DNA of 64,000 bases from the NCBI RefSeq assembly GCF_900086585.1, contig NZ_FLKM01000009.1:1736001-1800000 (forward strand). The letters are read 5' to 3'. Below the pieces are notes generated by a model that worked only from the letters and a program-made list of their open reading frames with translations, had not been told where the DNA came from and ran no database searches. The position numbers and the translations under genes were made by a program. The DNA is from Emergencia timonensis (lineage in GTDB: Bacteria; Bacillota; Clostridia; Peptostreptococcales; Anaerovoracaceae). Shown piece by piece: positions 17,558 through 26,311 of the stretch. Every line of letters starts with the position of its first letter. The stretch's first letter is position 1.

Positions 17558-18069
17558 ATTTTCACCTCAGCATTCACACATTTTTCTTTCATAAAAATCA
17601 AGAACTCTTCAACAGTACCTTTTAAAAATCCGTCTTTATCGATTAACAGCACGAGCCCTTTGTCCATACCGATAATGAACAAATTTTTAGACTGCATCAA
17701 GGTCTTTACCTCTTCATATTTGATATTGGTCTTGCCCTGTGACAGGGTGTTGACTGCTAAGAGATGATCCTCATAAAAATGATTTATCGTCTCGATATCC
17801 CTGCCATGAACCTGGCGATTTTTCTTTGCTGCAAAAGACGCCAGCCGAATGGGTGTTCCGATTAGTCTGTAGAGTACGAATATCAGAGCCACTACGGCTG
17901 CAATGGTAAAGGTATACCAGTTTTTCACCACCGTTAGCACACCCAGAGCGGTAATGATGACTAGAGCGCTGTAGCATGTGTTTACAAAGCTCTTGTCCAA
18001 AGTCGCCCGCTTCAGTTGTAAATAATATTCATAAGTATACGTACATTGGTTCTCAAATATTGTAGTCAT
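17554..18069 (-). CDS. YcxB-like membrane protein
   Basis: A 171-residue protein with two closely spaced hydrophobic helices (about residues 28-70, SALVIITALGVLTVV and FTIAAVVALIFVLY) followed by a soluble C-terminal domain resembling YcxB-like C-terminal domains (NHFYEDHLLAVNT...LIDKDGFLKGT). Its function is unknown. It is inserted between ireB and ruvX, follows the terminator at 18083-18119, and is translationally coupled to ruvX through a 4-base overlap. Confidence 0.65.
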   Translation of the reverse strand: MTTIFENQCTYTYEYYLQLKRATLDKSFVNTCYSALVIITALGVLTVVKNWYTFTIAAVVALIFVLYRLIGTPIRLASFAAKKNRQVHGRDIETINHFYEDHLLAVNTLSQGKTNIKYEEVKTLMQSKNLFIIGMDKGLVLLIDKDGFLKGTVEEFLIFMKEKCVNAEVKI

Positions 18070-18082
18070 TTCCTGCCTTCCT

Positions 18083-18119
18083 AAAAAAACGGCAGGTTAA
18101 AAACAAATCGCCTGCCGTT
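18083..18119 (-). terminator. Terminator after ireB
   Basis: AACGGCAGG pairs with CCTGCCGTT around a 14-base loop (18088-18119), followed on the minus strand by a T tract. It separates alaS-ireB from the YcxB-like/ruvX pair. Confidence 0.85.
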
Positions 18120-18130
18120 AATTCTTATTC

Positions 18131-18376
18131 TTATTTTTTTAGATAATCCTTTAAGATTTCTTCTACCAAGTCGTCTCTATCAATGCGGCTGATCATCATT
18201 CTCGCATTGTTGTGACTTGTAATGTATGACGGGTCGCCTGAAAGAATGTAGCCAACCATTTGATCAATTCCATTGTACCCTCTCTCCTCCAAAGCGGCGT
18301 ATACAGCCTCCAGGATTTCTTTTGTAGTTTTCTGTTGCGTTTTCGCTGCGTCAAACATAATTGTTTTTCTTTCCAT
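18131..18376 (-). CDS. ireB: IreB family regulatory phosphoprotein (UPF0297)
   Basis: An 81-residue protein with the family signature TIMFDAAKTQQKTTKEILEA near the N-terminus (its Thr residues are the phosphorylation sites of the family) and GYNGIDQMVGYILSGDPSYI in the middle. In Enterococcus, IreB is a substrate of the Ser/Thr kinase IreK and regulates cell-wall stress. Directly downstream of alaS (33 bases), the usual location. Confidence 0.92.
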   Translation of the reverse strand: MERKTIMFDAAKTQQKTTKEILEAVYAALEERGYNGIDQMVGYILSGDPSYITSHNNARMMISRIDRDDLVEEILKDYLKK

Positions 18377-18409
18377 GATAACGACCTCCTTTTTCCTAAC
18401 TATAGTATA

Positions 18410-21028
18410 CTATGATAAAAGTTCTTCTGCAACCTTAAATGCATCGGGAATTTTTGAAGAATCCTTTGCACCGGCCTGTGCCATGTCGGCCTTTCCGCCG
18501 CCGCCTCCGCCGCAAGCTGCAGCAATCTGTTTTATCATATTGCCTGCGTGTAAACCCTTTTCCAGCAAGTCGTCAGTAATGGAAACCAAGAAAGTAACCT
18601 TTGGTCCATTGACTGTCGCAAATACCATGACGATGCCTTTGTATGAGGCTTTGATATCATCGGACAGATTACGCAGATCATTTATATTATAATCCTTAAA
18701 TTCCTTTGTCACAAGCTTGATATCGCCGACAACTTTTGCGGCCTCGACCATGTCGTCTACCTCTGATCCCATAGCTGCTTTTTTAAAGTCTTCCAACTCT
18801 TTTTTCGTATCCTTCAATTCCTCAACGACAGAAACAGCTTTCTGTGCTACCGCAGAAGGGTTAGACTTGAGGGCTTCTGCAATCTGTCTGATGGTGTCTT
18901 CTGCTTCAATCGTTTTCAAGAGCACCCCTGTGCCTGTCACAGCTTCAATTCGGCGGACACCTGAGGCCACACCTGCTTCACTGACGATCTTTAAGGCGCC
19001 GATTTGACCGGTATTTTCCACATGGGTTCCCCCACAGAGTTCAACGCTCCAGTTGCCGCAATTTACGACTCTGACCTGATCGCCGTATTTCTCACCAAAG
19101 AGGGCCATAGCGCCCATTTCCTGCGCTTCCTTCATGGATGTTTCGCAAGTCTTGACTGGTAGGAACTCTGTAATCTTCTGGTTAACCAGTTCTTCTACTT
19201 GAGAAAGCTGCTCCGGTGTAACGCCTTCAAAATGAGTGAAGTCAAATCTGAGCATATTCTCATTGACGCTGGAACCAGCCTGTTCTACGTGGGAACCGAT
19301 CACATCACGCAACGCTTTCTGCAGGAGATGCGTCGCTGTGTGATTCCTCGCTGTAGCGTGACGCTTAAAGAGATTGACGCCACATTGCACTCTATCCCCT
19401 TTCTTTAGAGTTCCTTTTTCAATTAAAACTCTATGGGCATAAACCTCGTGTGATTTTTCTACAGAGATCACTTTCGCATGACAGTCTTCGGTAGACATAA
19501 AACCATTATCAGAAGCCTGTCCGCCTCCTTCTGCATAAAACGGTGTCTTATCTAGGTATACCGTCGCATTCTGATAGATGTCCGCACTGTCTGTCAGTTG
19601 TCCATCTACATCAATTGCCAGTACCTCTCCTTCGTCGTCTAAATGGTCATAGCCTGTGAAGAGGGTTTCCGGAACATCCACCGCAGTTGCAGCATTTTTC
19701 CATCCTTCTTCATCGGCAGATTTTCTGCCGGCTCTTGCCATCTCTTTTTGCTTCTGCATGTTGTCGTTAAAACCATCTACGTCAGCACTGCAGCCTTCTT
19801 CCTGCAAAATTTCTTCTGTTAACTCCAGTGGGAAACCATAGGTATCATAAAGCTTAAATACTTTCTCCCCTGCAAGAACTGTTTTTCCGTCTTTTTTCAG
19901 TTCGTCTACATATTCATGGATAATGGAAGTTCCCTGATCGATGGTTGCTGCAAACTTCTCTTCTTCGACGGATATGATTTTCTGGATATATTCTTTCTTT
20001 TCCTCTAGTTCCGGATAGGCGTCAGCAGATACTTCAATCACTTTGTTGGACAAGGCTACGAGGAATTTGCCATTGATGCCCAAAATTCTGCCATGTCTGG
20101 CGGCACGTCTGATTAATCTTCTCAGCACATAACCGCGGCCTTCATTGGAAGGTATGATGCCGTCAGCAATCATAAAGACCATGGATCTCAAATGGTCTGT
20201 GATGATTCTGATTGAAACGTCTGTTTTGGCGGCGCCGTCTTCGTATTTTACACCTGACATAGCTACTACACCGTCAAGAATGTGCCTGATGGTATCAACA
20301 TCAAAGATGGAATCTACGCCTTGCATGATACAGGCCATTCTTTCCAGTCCCATACCTGTATCGATGTTCGGATGCTCTAATGGCGTATAACTGCCGTCTT
20401 CCTCTTTCGAAAACTGCGTAAATACGTGGTTCCAGAACTCCAGGTATCTGTCACAGTCACAGCCCGGTTTGCAATCCGGCTTTCCGCAGCCGTATTCCGG
20501 TCCTCTGTCAAAATATATCTCAGAACATGGACCGCACGGTCCCAGGCCGATTTCCCAAAAGTTATCTTCCTTCCCCAGTCTCACAATGCGTTCTTCTGGC
20601 ACACCAATTTTTTTCCAGATTTCTACGGCCTCGTCGTCATCATAGTAAACGGTCGCCCAGATCTTTTCCTCTGGCATTTTCAAGCACTGGGTGATGAATT
20701 CCCATCCCCATCTTAGGGATTCCTCTTTGAAATAGTCGCCGAAAGAAAAGTTGCCCAACATTTCAAAAAATGTGCCATGTCTGGCCGTAATACCTACATT
20801 ATCGATGTCGCCTGTTCTGATACATTTCTGGCAGGTCGTCATTCTCTTCGCCGGCGGCGTCTCAATACCTGCAAAGTACGGCTTGAGAGGAGCCATACCT
20901 GAATTGATAATCAACAAGGATTTGTCGTTCTGGGGAATTAGTGAAGCACTCTTAGCTGCATAGTGATCCTTACTCACATAAAAGTCCCTGAACATCTGTC
21001 TGATTTGATTTAAGCCTAGTTTTTCCAT
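18410..21028 (-). CDS. alaS: Alanyl-tRNA synthetase
   Basis: An 872-residue, full-length class II synthetase. The N-terminal catalytic core starts MEKLGLNQIRQMFRDFYVSK and contains RGYVLRRLIRRAARHG. The editing domain shows the zinc site HTATHLLQKAL with its paired CGGTHVENTGQIG near residue 665. The C-Ala end has the usual glycine run ACGGGGGGKADMAQAG and DAFKVAEELL. Shine-Dalgarno AAGGAG is ahead of ATG. No T-box leader was found; a plain hairpin precedes it. Confidence 0.97.
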   Translation of the reverse strand: MEKLGLNQIRQMFRDFYVSKDHYAAKSASLIPQNDKSLLIINSGMAPLKPYFAGIETPPAKRMTTCQKCIRTGDIDNVGITARHGTFFEMLGNFSFGDYFKEESLRWGWEFITQCLKMPEEKIWATVYYDDDEAVEIWKKIGVPEERIVRLGKEDNFWEIGLGPCGPCSEIYFDRGPEYGCGKPDCKPGCDCDRYLEFWNHVFTQFSKEEDGSYTPLEHPNIDTGMGLERMACIMQGVDSIFDVDTIRHILDGVVAMSGVKYEDGAAKTDVSIRIITDHLRSMVFMIADGIIPSNEGRGYVLRRLIRRAARHGRILGINGKFLVALSNKVIEVSADAYPELEEKKEYIQKIISVEEEKFAATIDQGTSIIHEYVDELKKDGKTVLAGEKVFKLYDTYGFPLELTEEILQEEGCSADVDGFNDNMQKQKEMARAGRKSADEEGWKNAATAVDVPETLFTGYDHLDDEGEVLAIDVDGQLTDSADIYQNATVYLDKTPFYAEGGGQASDNGFMSTEDCHAKVISVEKSHEVYAHRVLIEKGTLKKGDRVQCGVNLFKRHATARNHTATHLLQKALRDVIGSHVEQAGSSVNENMLRFDFTHFEGVTPEQLSQVEELVNQKITEFLPVKTCETSMKEAQEMGAMALFGEKYGDQVRVVNCGNWSVELCGGTHVENTGQIGALKIVSEAGVASGVRRIEAVTGTGVLLKTIEAEDTIRQIAEALKSNPSAVAQKAVSVVEELKDTKKELEDFKKAAMGSEVDDMVEAAKVVGDIKLVTKEFKDYNINDLRNLSDDIKASYKGIVMVFATVNGPKVTFLVSITDDLLEKGLHAGNMIKQIAAACGGGGGGKADMAQAGAKDSSKIPDAFKVAEELLS

Positions 21029-21048
21029 ATATATTACTCCTTATATTA

Positions 21049-21079
21049 CGATTGCCTGGCTTCAGCCGGAACGCAATCG
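21049..21079 (-). other. Hairpin in the alaS leader
   Basis: CGATTGC pairs with GCAATCG around an apical GGC-TTCA-GCC stem. It lies 20 bases before the alaS start with no T tract after it, so it is not a terminator. It could influence translation or mRNA stability. T-box features (AGGGTGGNACCGCG) are absent. Confidence 0.5.
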
Positions 21080-21148
21080 GTCGTATTGTCTATCTCGCAA
21101 TAATCATTAATTTTATCACAAATACCTAAAATTGTCTATTTTTATACC

Positions 21149-22078
21149 CTAAAAATAGCCTAAATATTCTTCTAAAGTGATATTCTGCTCGAATATCTCC
21201 TTGGCAGCTTTTTCTCCCACATATCTGATATGCCAAGGCTCGTAAGCATAGCCGGTAATCGCTTCTGTGTCTTTGCCGTATCTGACGATAAATCCATATT
21301 TGTGCGCATTTTTCCCAAGCCATTTACCCTCAGCTGTGTCGCCGAAACGCTCCAGCAAATCCCAATTTAATTCTTCACAGGAAACATCCAGGGCATAACC
21401 GGTCTGGTGTTCACTACGGCCAGCTTTGGCGCTAGTTCTCAGCGCCTGCTTTATGCCGTCTGTCCTGCACCAGTAGTCAAACAGAGAAGCCTGTAAGTCA
21501 TAGTCCCTGTAAGCAGAGAGGACTTTGATGTCAAAGCCTGCCTTTTGTGCATCACGGTAAAGGTTCACATAAGCATCTCGAACCTCTTCCTTGGCTTCAA
21601 TATCCACGATTGCCAGACTGCCCAGAGAAACCAGCTTTGACGGCACATAGCTGCTGCTCAGCCAATTCTTCTTATTGACCAGCATCAGAGCATCTTCAGG
21701 GTCGTTTTCTATGGCTTTCTTTACCTGAACCTCGGCTGCTTCCGACTTATCGCCATAAGATTTCTCTCCGTTTTTTAGCGTGTAGCTGCATACCTTGTAA
21801 TAAAGTTTCTGACCGACTTTTCTGTTCGTGTCTGTATACTGACGCGCATCACCATCACAGGTCTTTATCAGTTCATAGGTTCCCTCTTTTGTATTGGACC
21901 GATATACGGCATATCCGTCAACATCCTTCATTGCCTCCCACCTGATAGAGACTTGTCCCGATCCGTCAAAAGAATGGACCTTGACTGCTGGAGGTGAAGC
22001 AGTGCGATGGAGCAAAATGCCGCAGAGAAGAAGAATACAGATGAGCACAGGCAGAATGATTAGTATAGTTTTTTTCAT
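21149..22078 (-). CDS. VanY-type D-Ala-D-Ala carboxypeptidase, membrane-anchored
   Basis: A 309-residue exported peptidase. Residues 4-24 form a signal anchor (TILIILPVLICILLLCGILL). A fibronectin type III-like module follows (about 30-120: VSIRWEAMKDVDGYAVYRS ... GQKLYYKVCSYT). The C-terminal VanY domain has the zinc-ligand motif SEHQTGYALDVS near residue 230 and EPWHIRYVG near 286, so the catalytic His and Asp residues are present. It trims peptidoglycan stem peptides outside the cell. Starts 2 bases after the phosphoglucomutase stop, so it is co-transcribed with it. Confidence 0.88.
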   Translation of the reverse strand: MKKTILIILPVLICILLLCGILLHRTASPPAVKVHSFDGSGQVSIRWEAMKDVDGYAVYRSNTKEGTYELIKTCDGDARQYTDTNRKVGQKLYYKVCSYTLKNGEKSYGDKSEAAEVQVKKAIENDPEDALMLVNKKNWLSSSYVPSKLVSLGSLAIVDIEAKEEVRDAYVNLYRDAQKAGFDIKVLSAYRDYDLQASLFDYWCRTDGIKQALRTSAKAGRSEHQTGYALDVSCEELNWDLLERFGDTAEGKWLGKNAHKYGFIVRYGKDTEAITGYAYEPWHIRYVGEKAAKEIFEQNITLEEYLGYF

Positions 22079-22080
22079 AA

Positions 22081-23739
22081 TTATAACTCCTTATAAGTTT
22101 CAATAATATGTTCGATAGCCTTTTCCAGCTTTGTATTATTTTCTGTTTCAAAAAGATAGACTTTAATCTTTGCCTCCGTACCTGAAGGTCTTATGATGAA
22201 TCTTGCGCCGCCCTCCAAAATAAATTCCACAACATCCGCCTTTGGCAGCCCTGTTTCTTCCATGTAATCTCTCTTTTTGAGAATTTTCCTGCCGCCGATG
22301 CTGTCATCGATTTCTCTCCTAAAATGATTCATCAAAGATTTCATGGCCATTGCACCATATGGCCCTTCGAAGAAATAATTTCTGGTCTTATCTCTGCAGG
22401 TGCCAAACTCCGCATAAATCTCTTGGAGACGTTCGATGAGATTTTTTCCCTGTGCCTTATGATACGCCGCCAGTTCTACTGCGATCATTGCTGAACTGAC
22501 GCCGTCCTTGTCTCTGATGAAGGGATTGATCAGATAGCCGTTGCTCTCCTCAAAGCCGAAAAAATAAGATTTCTCTTCTCCCCGATTTGAAAGCGCTGTA
22601 ATCAATTCTCCAATATACTTAAAGCCAGTCAACGTGTTGATGACTTGAAGTCCATATTTTTCTGCCATTTTTTCAATCAGCGGCGTTGAGACGATACTCT
22701 TAATGACAACTTGTCCCGGTTTTGCCTTTCGCCTCTGGCAGAGATAGTCAAAGATCAAAATTCCCAGTTGATTTCCAGTCAGCAGCACCTTCATGCCGTC
22801 ATATAGCAGACAAAGACCGACTCTGTCACTGTCAGGATCGGTTGCAATAATCACGTCTCCTCCAATTTGATCTAAAACCTTGAAGCTTTCCGTATATGCT
22901 GTGATTTTTTCCGGATTCGGCGTAGGACATGTCGTGAAATTTTCATCAGGGTTCTCCTGCGATGGAACGACTGTCAGATTTTCAAAACCGATGTTCGCAA
23001 GCACTTGCCGCACATATCTGTTTCCTGCTCCGTTTAACGGACTATAGACGACAGATAAGGTGCTGAGTATCTTCTTTTGGCCAGACAAAAGAGAAAATGA
23101 TGTGATTTTCGCAATAAAATCATCACATACCCATTCGTCTACGAATCTGATTCCTTCCTCACTTACTCTAATCCCCTCGAAAAAATCTAATTGGTCAATC
23201 GTCTCTGATATCTGGTCTGCTTCTTCTCCAACAATTTGATATCCGTTTTGATTGTATACCTTGTATCCGTTAAAAATCTTCGGATTATGGCTGGCCGTAA
23301 TCATGATACCCATGCTGCAATGCAGTCTGCCTATAGCATAGGAGAGCAATGATACCGGCGCAATCTCCTGAAAAAGAAAGACCTCTATACCGTTTCCTCT
23401 CAGCGTCTTGGCTGTTTCCAAGGCAAAGATCTTTGATTTCTTTCTGCTGTCATAGGCGATGACGATAGACGGTTCACTGCAATGCGCATTCAGATAGTCT
23501 GCCAGCCCCTGCGTCGTCCTCCTGACCACGTATTCGTTCATTCTATTCGTACCAGCGCCGATAATTCCCCTGAGACCTGACGTACCGAATTGCAAATCAG
23601 TATAGAAGGAATCGATACGTTCTTCTTCGTTATCAGCCAGTTGTTCTAATTCCTGCTGCAGCTGTACATCCTTCACGGACTTTTCCAGCCATCGTCTGTA
23701 TTCAGTATTTGCATAGTTTTTAATATCTTTTTTATCCAT
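22081..23739 (-). CDS. Phosphoglucomutase/phosphomannomutase
   Basis: A 552-residue alpha-D-phosphohexomutase of the PgcA type, interconverting hexose 1- and 6-phosphates. It shows the phosphoserine loop GIMITASHNPKIFNGYKVY near residue 130, the metal site IATDPDSDRVG near 295, the sugar loop GFEESNGYL near 395, and the phosphate-binding RPSGTEAKIKVY near the end. I choose ATG 23739 (MDKKDIKNYANTEY). The 23 extra N-terminal residues of a longer frame would run back into the preceding terminator. No Shine-Dalgarno precedes this ATG; an extended -10 box ends six bases away, which suggests a leaderless mRNA. Confidence 0.92.
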   Translation of the reverse strand: MDKKDIKNYANTEYRRWLEKSVKDVQLQQELEQLADNEEERIDSFYTDLQFGTSGLRGIIGAGTNRMNEYVVRRTTQGLADYLNAHCSEPSIVIAYDSRKKSKIFALETAKTLRGNGIEVFLFQEIAPVSLLSYAIGRLHCSMGIMITASHNPKIFNGYKVYNQNGYQIVGEEADQISETIDQLDFFEGIRVSEEGIRFVDEWVCDDFIAKITSFSLLSGQKKILSTLSVVYSPLNGAGNRYVRQVLANIGFENLTVVPSQENPDENFTTCPTPNPEKITAYTESFKVLDQIGGDVIIATDPDSDRVGLCLLYDGMKVLLTGNQLGILIFDYLCQRRKAKPGQVVIKSIVSTPLIEKMAEKYGLQVINTLTGFKYIGELITALSNRGEEKSYFFGFEESNGYLINPFIRDKDGVSSAMIAVELAAYHKAQGKNLIERLQEIYAEFGTCRDKTRNYFFEGPYGAMAMKSLMNHFRREIDDSIGGRKILKKRDYMEETGLPKADVVEFILEGGARFIIRPSGTEAKIKVYLFETENNTKLEKAIEHIIETYKEL

Positions 23740-23745
23740 AAGATT

Positions 23746-23754
23746 AGTATACCA
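23746..23754 (-). promoter_or_regulatory. Extended -10 promoter of the phosphoglucomutase gene
   Basis: The minus strand reads TGGTATACT. Six bases separate it from the ATG, so transcription would start at or next to the start codon. Only about 30 bases lie between the previous terminator and the start codon, so a promoter has to be here. Confidence 0.6.
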
Positions 23755-23770
23755 TAAAAATCGAAATACA

Positions 23771-23801
23771 AAAAACAAAAATAGCGCTTTCGCGCTATTT
23801 T
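23771..23801 (-). terminator. Terminator after the small membrane protein gene
   Basis: AAAATAGCGC pairs with GCGCTATTTT around TTTC (23778-23801), followed on the minus strand by TGTTTTT. Confidence 0.85.
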
Positions 23802-23810
23802 GCATCAAAC

Positions 23811-23999
23811 CTAGAATGTGTCTTTGATGGTGCCGGCCATACGTGACATATCATGGCGCACATCGCCCATATCTTCAACTGTACGCTTTACATCCCTTGA
23901 GATCTTTTGCTTATCAGTCGGGGACATCCATTTATAAGCACAAAATCCTGCAGTTCCTGCAGCTGCCAGCATCACCGCATCTTTGATAATTCTGTTCAT
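23811..23999 (-). CDS. Small membrane-associated protein, unknown function
   Basis: A 62-residue protein starting MNRIIKDAVMLAAAGTAG, with one hydrophobic helix at about residues 7-25 and a charged, amphipathic tail (DVKRTVEDMGDVRHDMSRMA). The tail resembles YtxH-like small proteins, but I cannot assign a family. ATG 23999 has GGAGGTG six bases ahead and is preferred to an ATG 18 bases upstream. It ends in its own terminator, so it is a short transcription unit. Confidence 0.65.
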   Translation of the reverse strand: MNRIIKDAVMLAAAGTAGFCAYKWMSPTDKQKISRDVKRTVEDMGDVRHDMSRMAGTIKDTF

Positions 24000-24047
24000 T
24001 AACCACACCTCCATCATATTTGATATGATTTAGTATGTCTGATACTC

Positions 24048-24650
24048 TCACAGATTATTCTCGTTTAACATGCTGGATAAAAGTGCCACTTTTGCCACCT
24101 CTTCTACGTATTTTGCTTTTAGAACCGTTTCGGCAATGGCCTCTCCCATGATAATCACACCGTGTTTTTCCAAGATTAAAACGTCTGTATCTTCTGAAAT
24201 ACCAGCAGTCACCTTTTCTGCCAGCTCGCGGCTGCCAGGTTTACCATAACCTATTACTGTTGTTTTGTCTTTATAGAAGACAGATTCCGTTACAACAGGC
24301 GGAATCTCCAACCCTTTTACTGCAAATGCTGTGGCATAAGTCGAATGTGTGTGTACCACAGAGTGTACGTCAGCTCTGTTTTTATAACATGCTATATGCA
24401 TTGGCAATTCGCTGGAAGGTTTGTTATTATTAGGGTTATCCAAAATATTTCCTTCAAAATTACACACCACCAAATCGGCAAGGACAAGCTTTGCTTTTGA
24501 AATTCCTGACGGTGTTATAATAATATACTGTTCCTTCCTGTTGATTACACTAAGGTTTCCTGTCTTGTGCCTGCAATGACCTGAAAGCTCTATATCTTTT
24601 GACGCTTTTAAAAGCTGTTCTTTTAAACTCAGTAAGATAATACTGTTCAT
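24048..24650 (-). CDS. Class II aldolase/adducin family protein
   Basis: A 200-residue zinc aldolase of the L-fuculose-phosphate/ribulose-phosphate epimerase-like family. Metal ligands are visible as VHTHSTYATAF (two His, near residue 98) and LEKHGVIIMG (third His, near 160); SELPMHIACYK supplies the conserved Glu/His region. The phosphate loop usually reading TGGNxS is here KTGNLSV. It probably cleaves or forms a phosphorylated ketose, but no sugar kinase or isomerase adjoins to name the substrate. Shine-Dalgarno GAGGGGA precedes ATG. Confidence 0.8.
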   Translation of the reverse strand: MNSIILLSLKEQLLKASKDIELSGHCRHKTGNLSVINRKEQYIIITPSGISKAKLVLADLVVCNFEGNILDNPNNNKPSSELPMHIACYKNRADVHSVVHTHSTYATAFAVKGLEIPPVVTESVFYKDKTTVIGYGKPGSRELAEKVTAGISEDTDVLILEKHGVIIMGEAIAETVLKAKYVEEVAKVALLSSMLNENNL

Positions 24651-24712
24651 GGTTTATCCCCTCTCTATCTTTCTTGCATCGTTTTTGCTCTAAATATCTA
24701 AGCCGTCTACCC

Positions 24713-24741
24713 ATTATAATGACGGGGAAGACAATATGCAA
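24713..24741 (-). promoter_or_regulatory. Promoter of the class II aldolase gene
   Basis: Minus strand TTGCAT, 17-base spacer, TATAAT. About 60 bases upstream of the start codon. Confidence 0.65.
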
Positions 24742-24791
24742 TATTAGTTTGGGGACTATTTTCTATAAACTTTAGTATTAGTTTTTACATT

Positions 24792-25883
24792 TTACTCCGA
24801 AACAGAGGTGGATTCGATAAACCCTCCGCCAAATACGTAATCTTCTTTGTAAAATACAATAGATTGCCCTGGTGTAGCTGCTCGCTGCGGCTCATCAAAA
24901 ACAGTGAGGATTTTCCCATCTGGTCGTTGGCTCACTCTCGCTGGTGCCGGCGTGGCAGCATAGCGAATCTTTGCCAGAACACGAAGCTCATCTCCAAAAC
25001 CCTCCGGCAGGTCTGGCAGTGAATTTGCCGCGAAAAAGTTCTCCGAGGAAATAACTTCTCGTTTAAATAGGTCTGCATTATCCCCCAGAGTAACTTGATT
25101 TGTCTCTGGATCAATTGAGGTTACAAAGGCCGGTTTTCCCAAAGTAATACCGAGTCCTTTGCGCTGACCGATGGTGTAGTGAACGAGACCCTGATGCTCC
25201 CCTAAAAAAGCACCTTGTGAGTCTACAAAATTGCCTTTTTCCGCCGTCAATCCTCTGTTTTCGATATATGATACGTAGTTTTCTTTTTGTTCGTCTATAA
25301 AACAGATCTCCTGGCTGTCGGCTGTTTCCGCGTTCGGCAGATTATGGCTTCTGGCTATATTTCTTGTCTTTTCTTTGTCATCAAATTCCCCAAGAGGCAG
25401 TATCAGCCGAGATAACACATTTTGTCCCAGCCTGTAGAGCATATAGGACTGATCCTTTTTTTGATTTGCGCCCCTTCTGATGAAATATAGATCCCTTTCC
25501 TCATCATGAAAAATTCTGGCATAATGCCCCGTCGCAATATAGTATGCCCCTTTTTCTTCTGCTACCTGCAGCAATTTTTTAAATTTGATGCTGGGATTAC
25601 AGATGACACAAGGGTTTGGCGTTCTACCCTGTAAATATTCACCGCAGAAATTGTTTATCACTGTCTGGTCAAATTCTTCAGAGACGTCCATTTTAACAAA
25701 GTCAATATCGAGCTTCTTTGCCAATTGGGCGGCAGCCTCGGCCCCTTTTAGATTCGTACCTAAGACGTCAAAATAGAAACCGATGACTTCCAGTCCTTTT
25801 TCTTTCAATAACAAAGCAGCGGTAGTGCTGTCCACTCCGCCGCTTAAACCTAATACTACCTTATTCTTCGATAATGTGTTCAT
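24792..25883 (-). CDS. mnmA: tRNA-specific 2-thiouridylase
   Basis: A 363-residue enzyme that adds sulfur to U34 of Glu, Gln and Lys tRNAs using ATP and sulfur delivered from a cysteine desulfurase. The PP-loop VVLGLSGGVDSTTAAL is at the N-terminus; catalytic cysteines are in TPNPCVICNPSIKFK and SQEICFI; GQRKGLG and the C-terminal barrel are intact. ATG 25883 overlaps the iscU end by 23 bases and has GAGGAT six bases upstream; longer starts would lie deeper inside iscU. The operon iscS-iscU-mnmA links the desulfurase directly to tRNA thiolation. Confidence 0.93.
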   Translation of the reverse strand: MNTLSKNKVVLGLSGGVDSTTAALLLKEKGLEVIGFYFDVLGTNLKGAEAAAQLAKKLDIDFVKMDVSEEFDQTVINNFCGEYLQGRTPNPCVICNPSIKFKKLLQVAEEKGAYYIATGHYARIFHDEERDLYFIRRGANQKKDQSYMLYRLGQNVLSRLILPLGEFDDKEKTRNIARSHNLPNAETADSQEICFIDEQKENYVSYIENRGLTAEKGNFVDSQGAFLGEHQGLVHYTIGQRKGLGITLGKPAFVTSIDPETNQVTLGDNADLFKREVISSENFFAANSLPDLPEGFGDELRVLAKIRYAATPAPARVSQRPDGKILTVFDEPQRAATPGQSIVFYKEDYVFGGGFIESTSVSE

Positions 25884-26307
25884 GATCATCCTCATCTGCA
25901 TCAGGGTCAAAGCCTGCAAGCCCTTCGTAAGTCTTGCCATTTTTCTGCGCATAATCGTAAATAGCAGATTTTATCGCATGGTCAGCGAGAACGGAACAGT
26001 GTACTTTCACTGCCGGAAGCCCGCCTAGTTCTTCAATAATCTGCTTATTGCTGATCGCCAGCGCCTCGTCTATAGATTTTCCAATAATCATAGAGGTAGC
26101 CATGCTGGAAGATGCGATGGCGCTGCCGCAGCCAAAAGTCTTAAACTTTGCATCGGTAATGACGTCGTCCTTCACTTTGATCTGAATCTGCATCATATCT
26201 CCACAGACTGGGCTGCCATATGTGCCAGTTCCATCAGGATTCTCAAGATCTCCTACGTTTCTTGGATTCATGAAATGATCCATCACTGTATCGTTATATA
26301 AACCCAT
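25861..26307 (-). CDS. iscU: Fe-S cluster scaffold protein IscU/NifU-like
   Basis: A 148-residue scaffold on which iron-sulfur clusters are assembled. Three cluster cysteines are visible: SPVCGDMMQ near residue 35, FGCGSAIASSSM near 60 and KVHCSVLADHAI near 104. The start MGLYNDTVMDHFMNPRNVG is canonical. The acidic, His-containing tail (DPDADEDDHEHIIEE) is an extension whose role is unclear. It follows iscS by 4 bases. Confidence 0.93.
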   Translation of the reverse strand: MGLYNDTVMDHFMNPRNVGDLENPDGTGTYGSPVCGDMMQIQIKVKDDVITDAKFKTFGCGSAIASSSMATSMIIGKSIDEALAISNKQIIEELGGLPAVKVHCSVLADHAIKSAIYDYAQKNGKTYEGLAGFDPDADEDDHEHIIEE

Positions 26308-26311
26308 TTTC

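Noticed and set aside
21029..21148. T-box leader for alaS
   Set aside because: The conserved T-box sequence and a terminator/antiterminator pair are missing.
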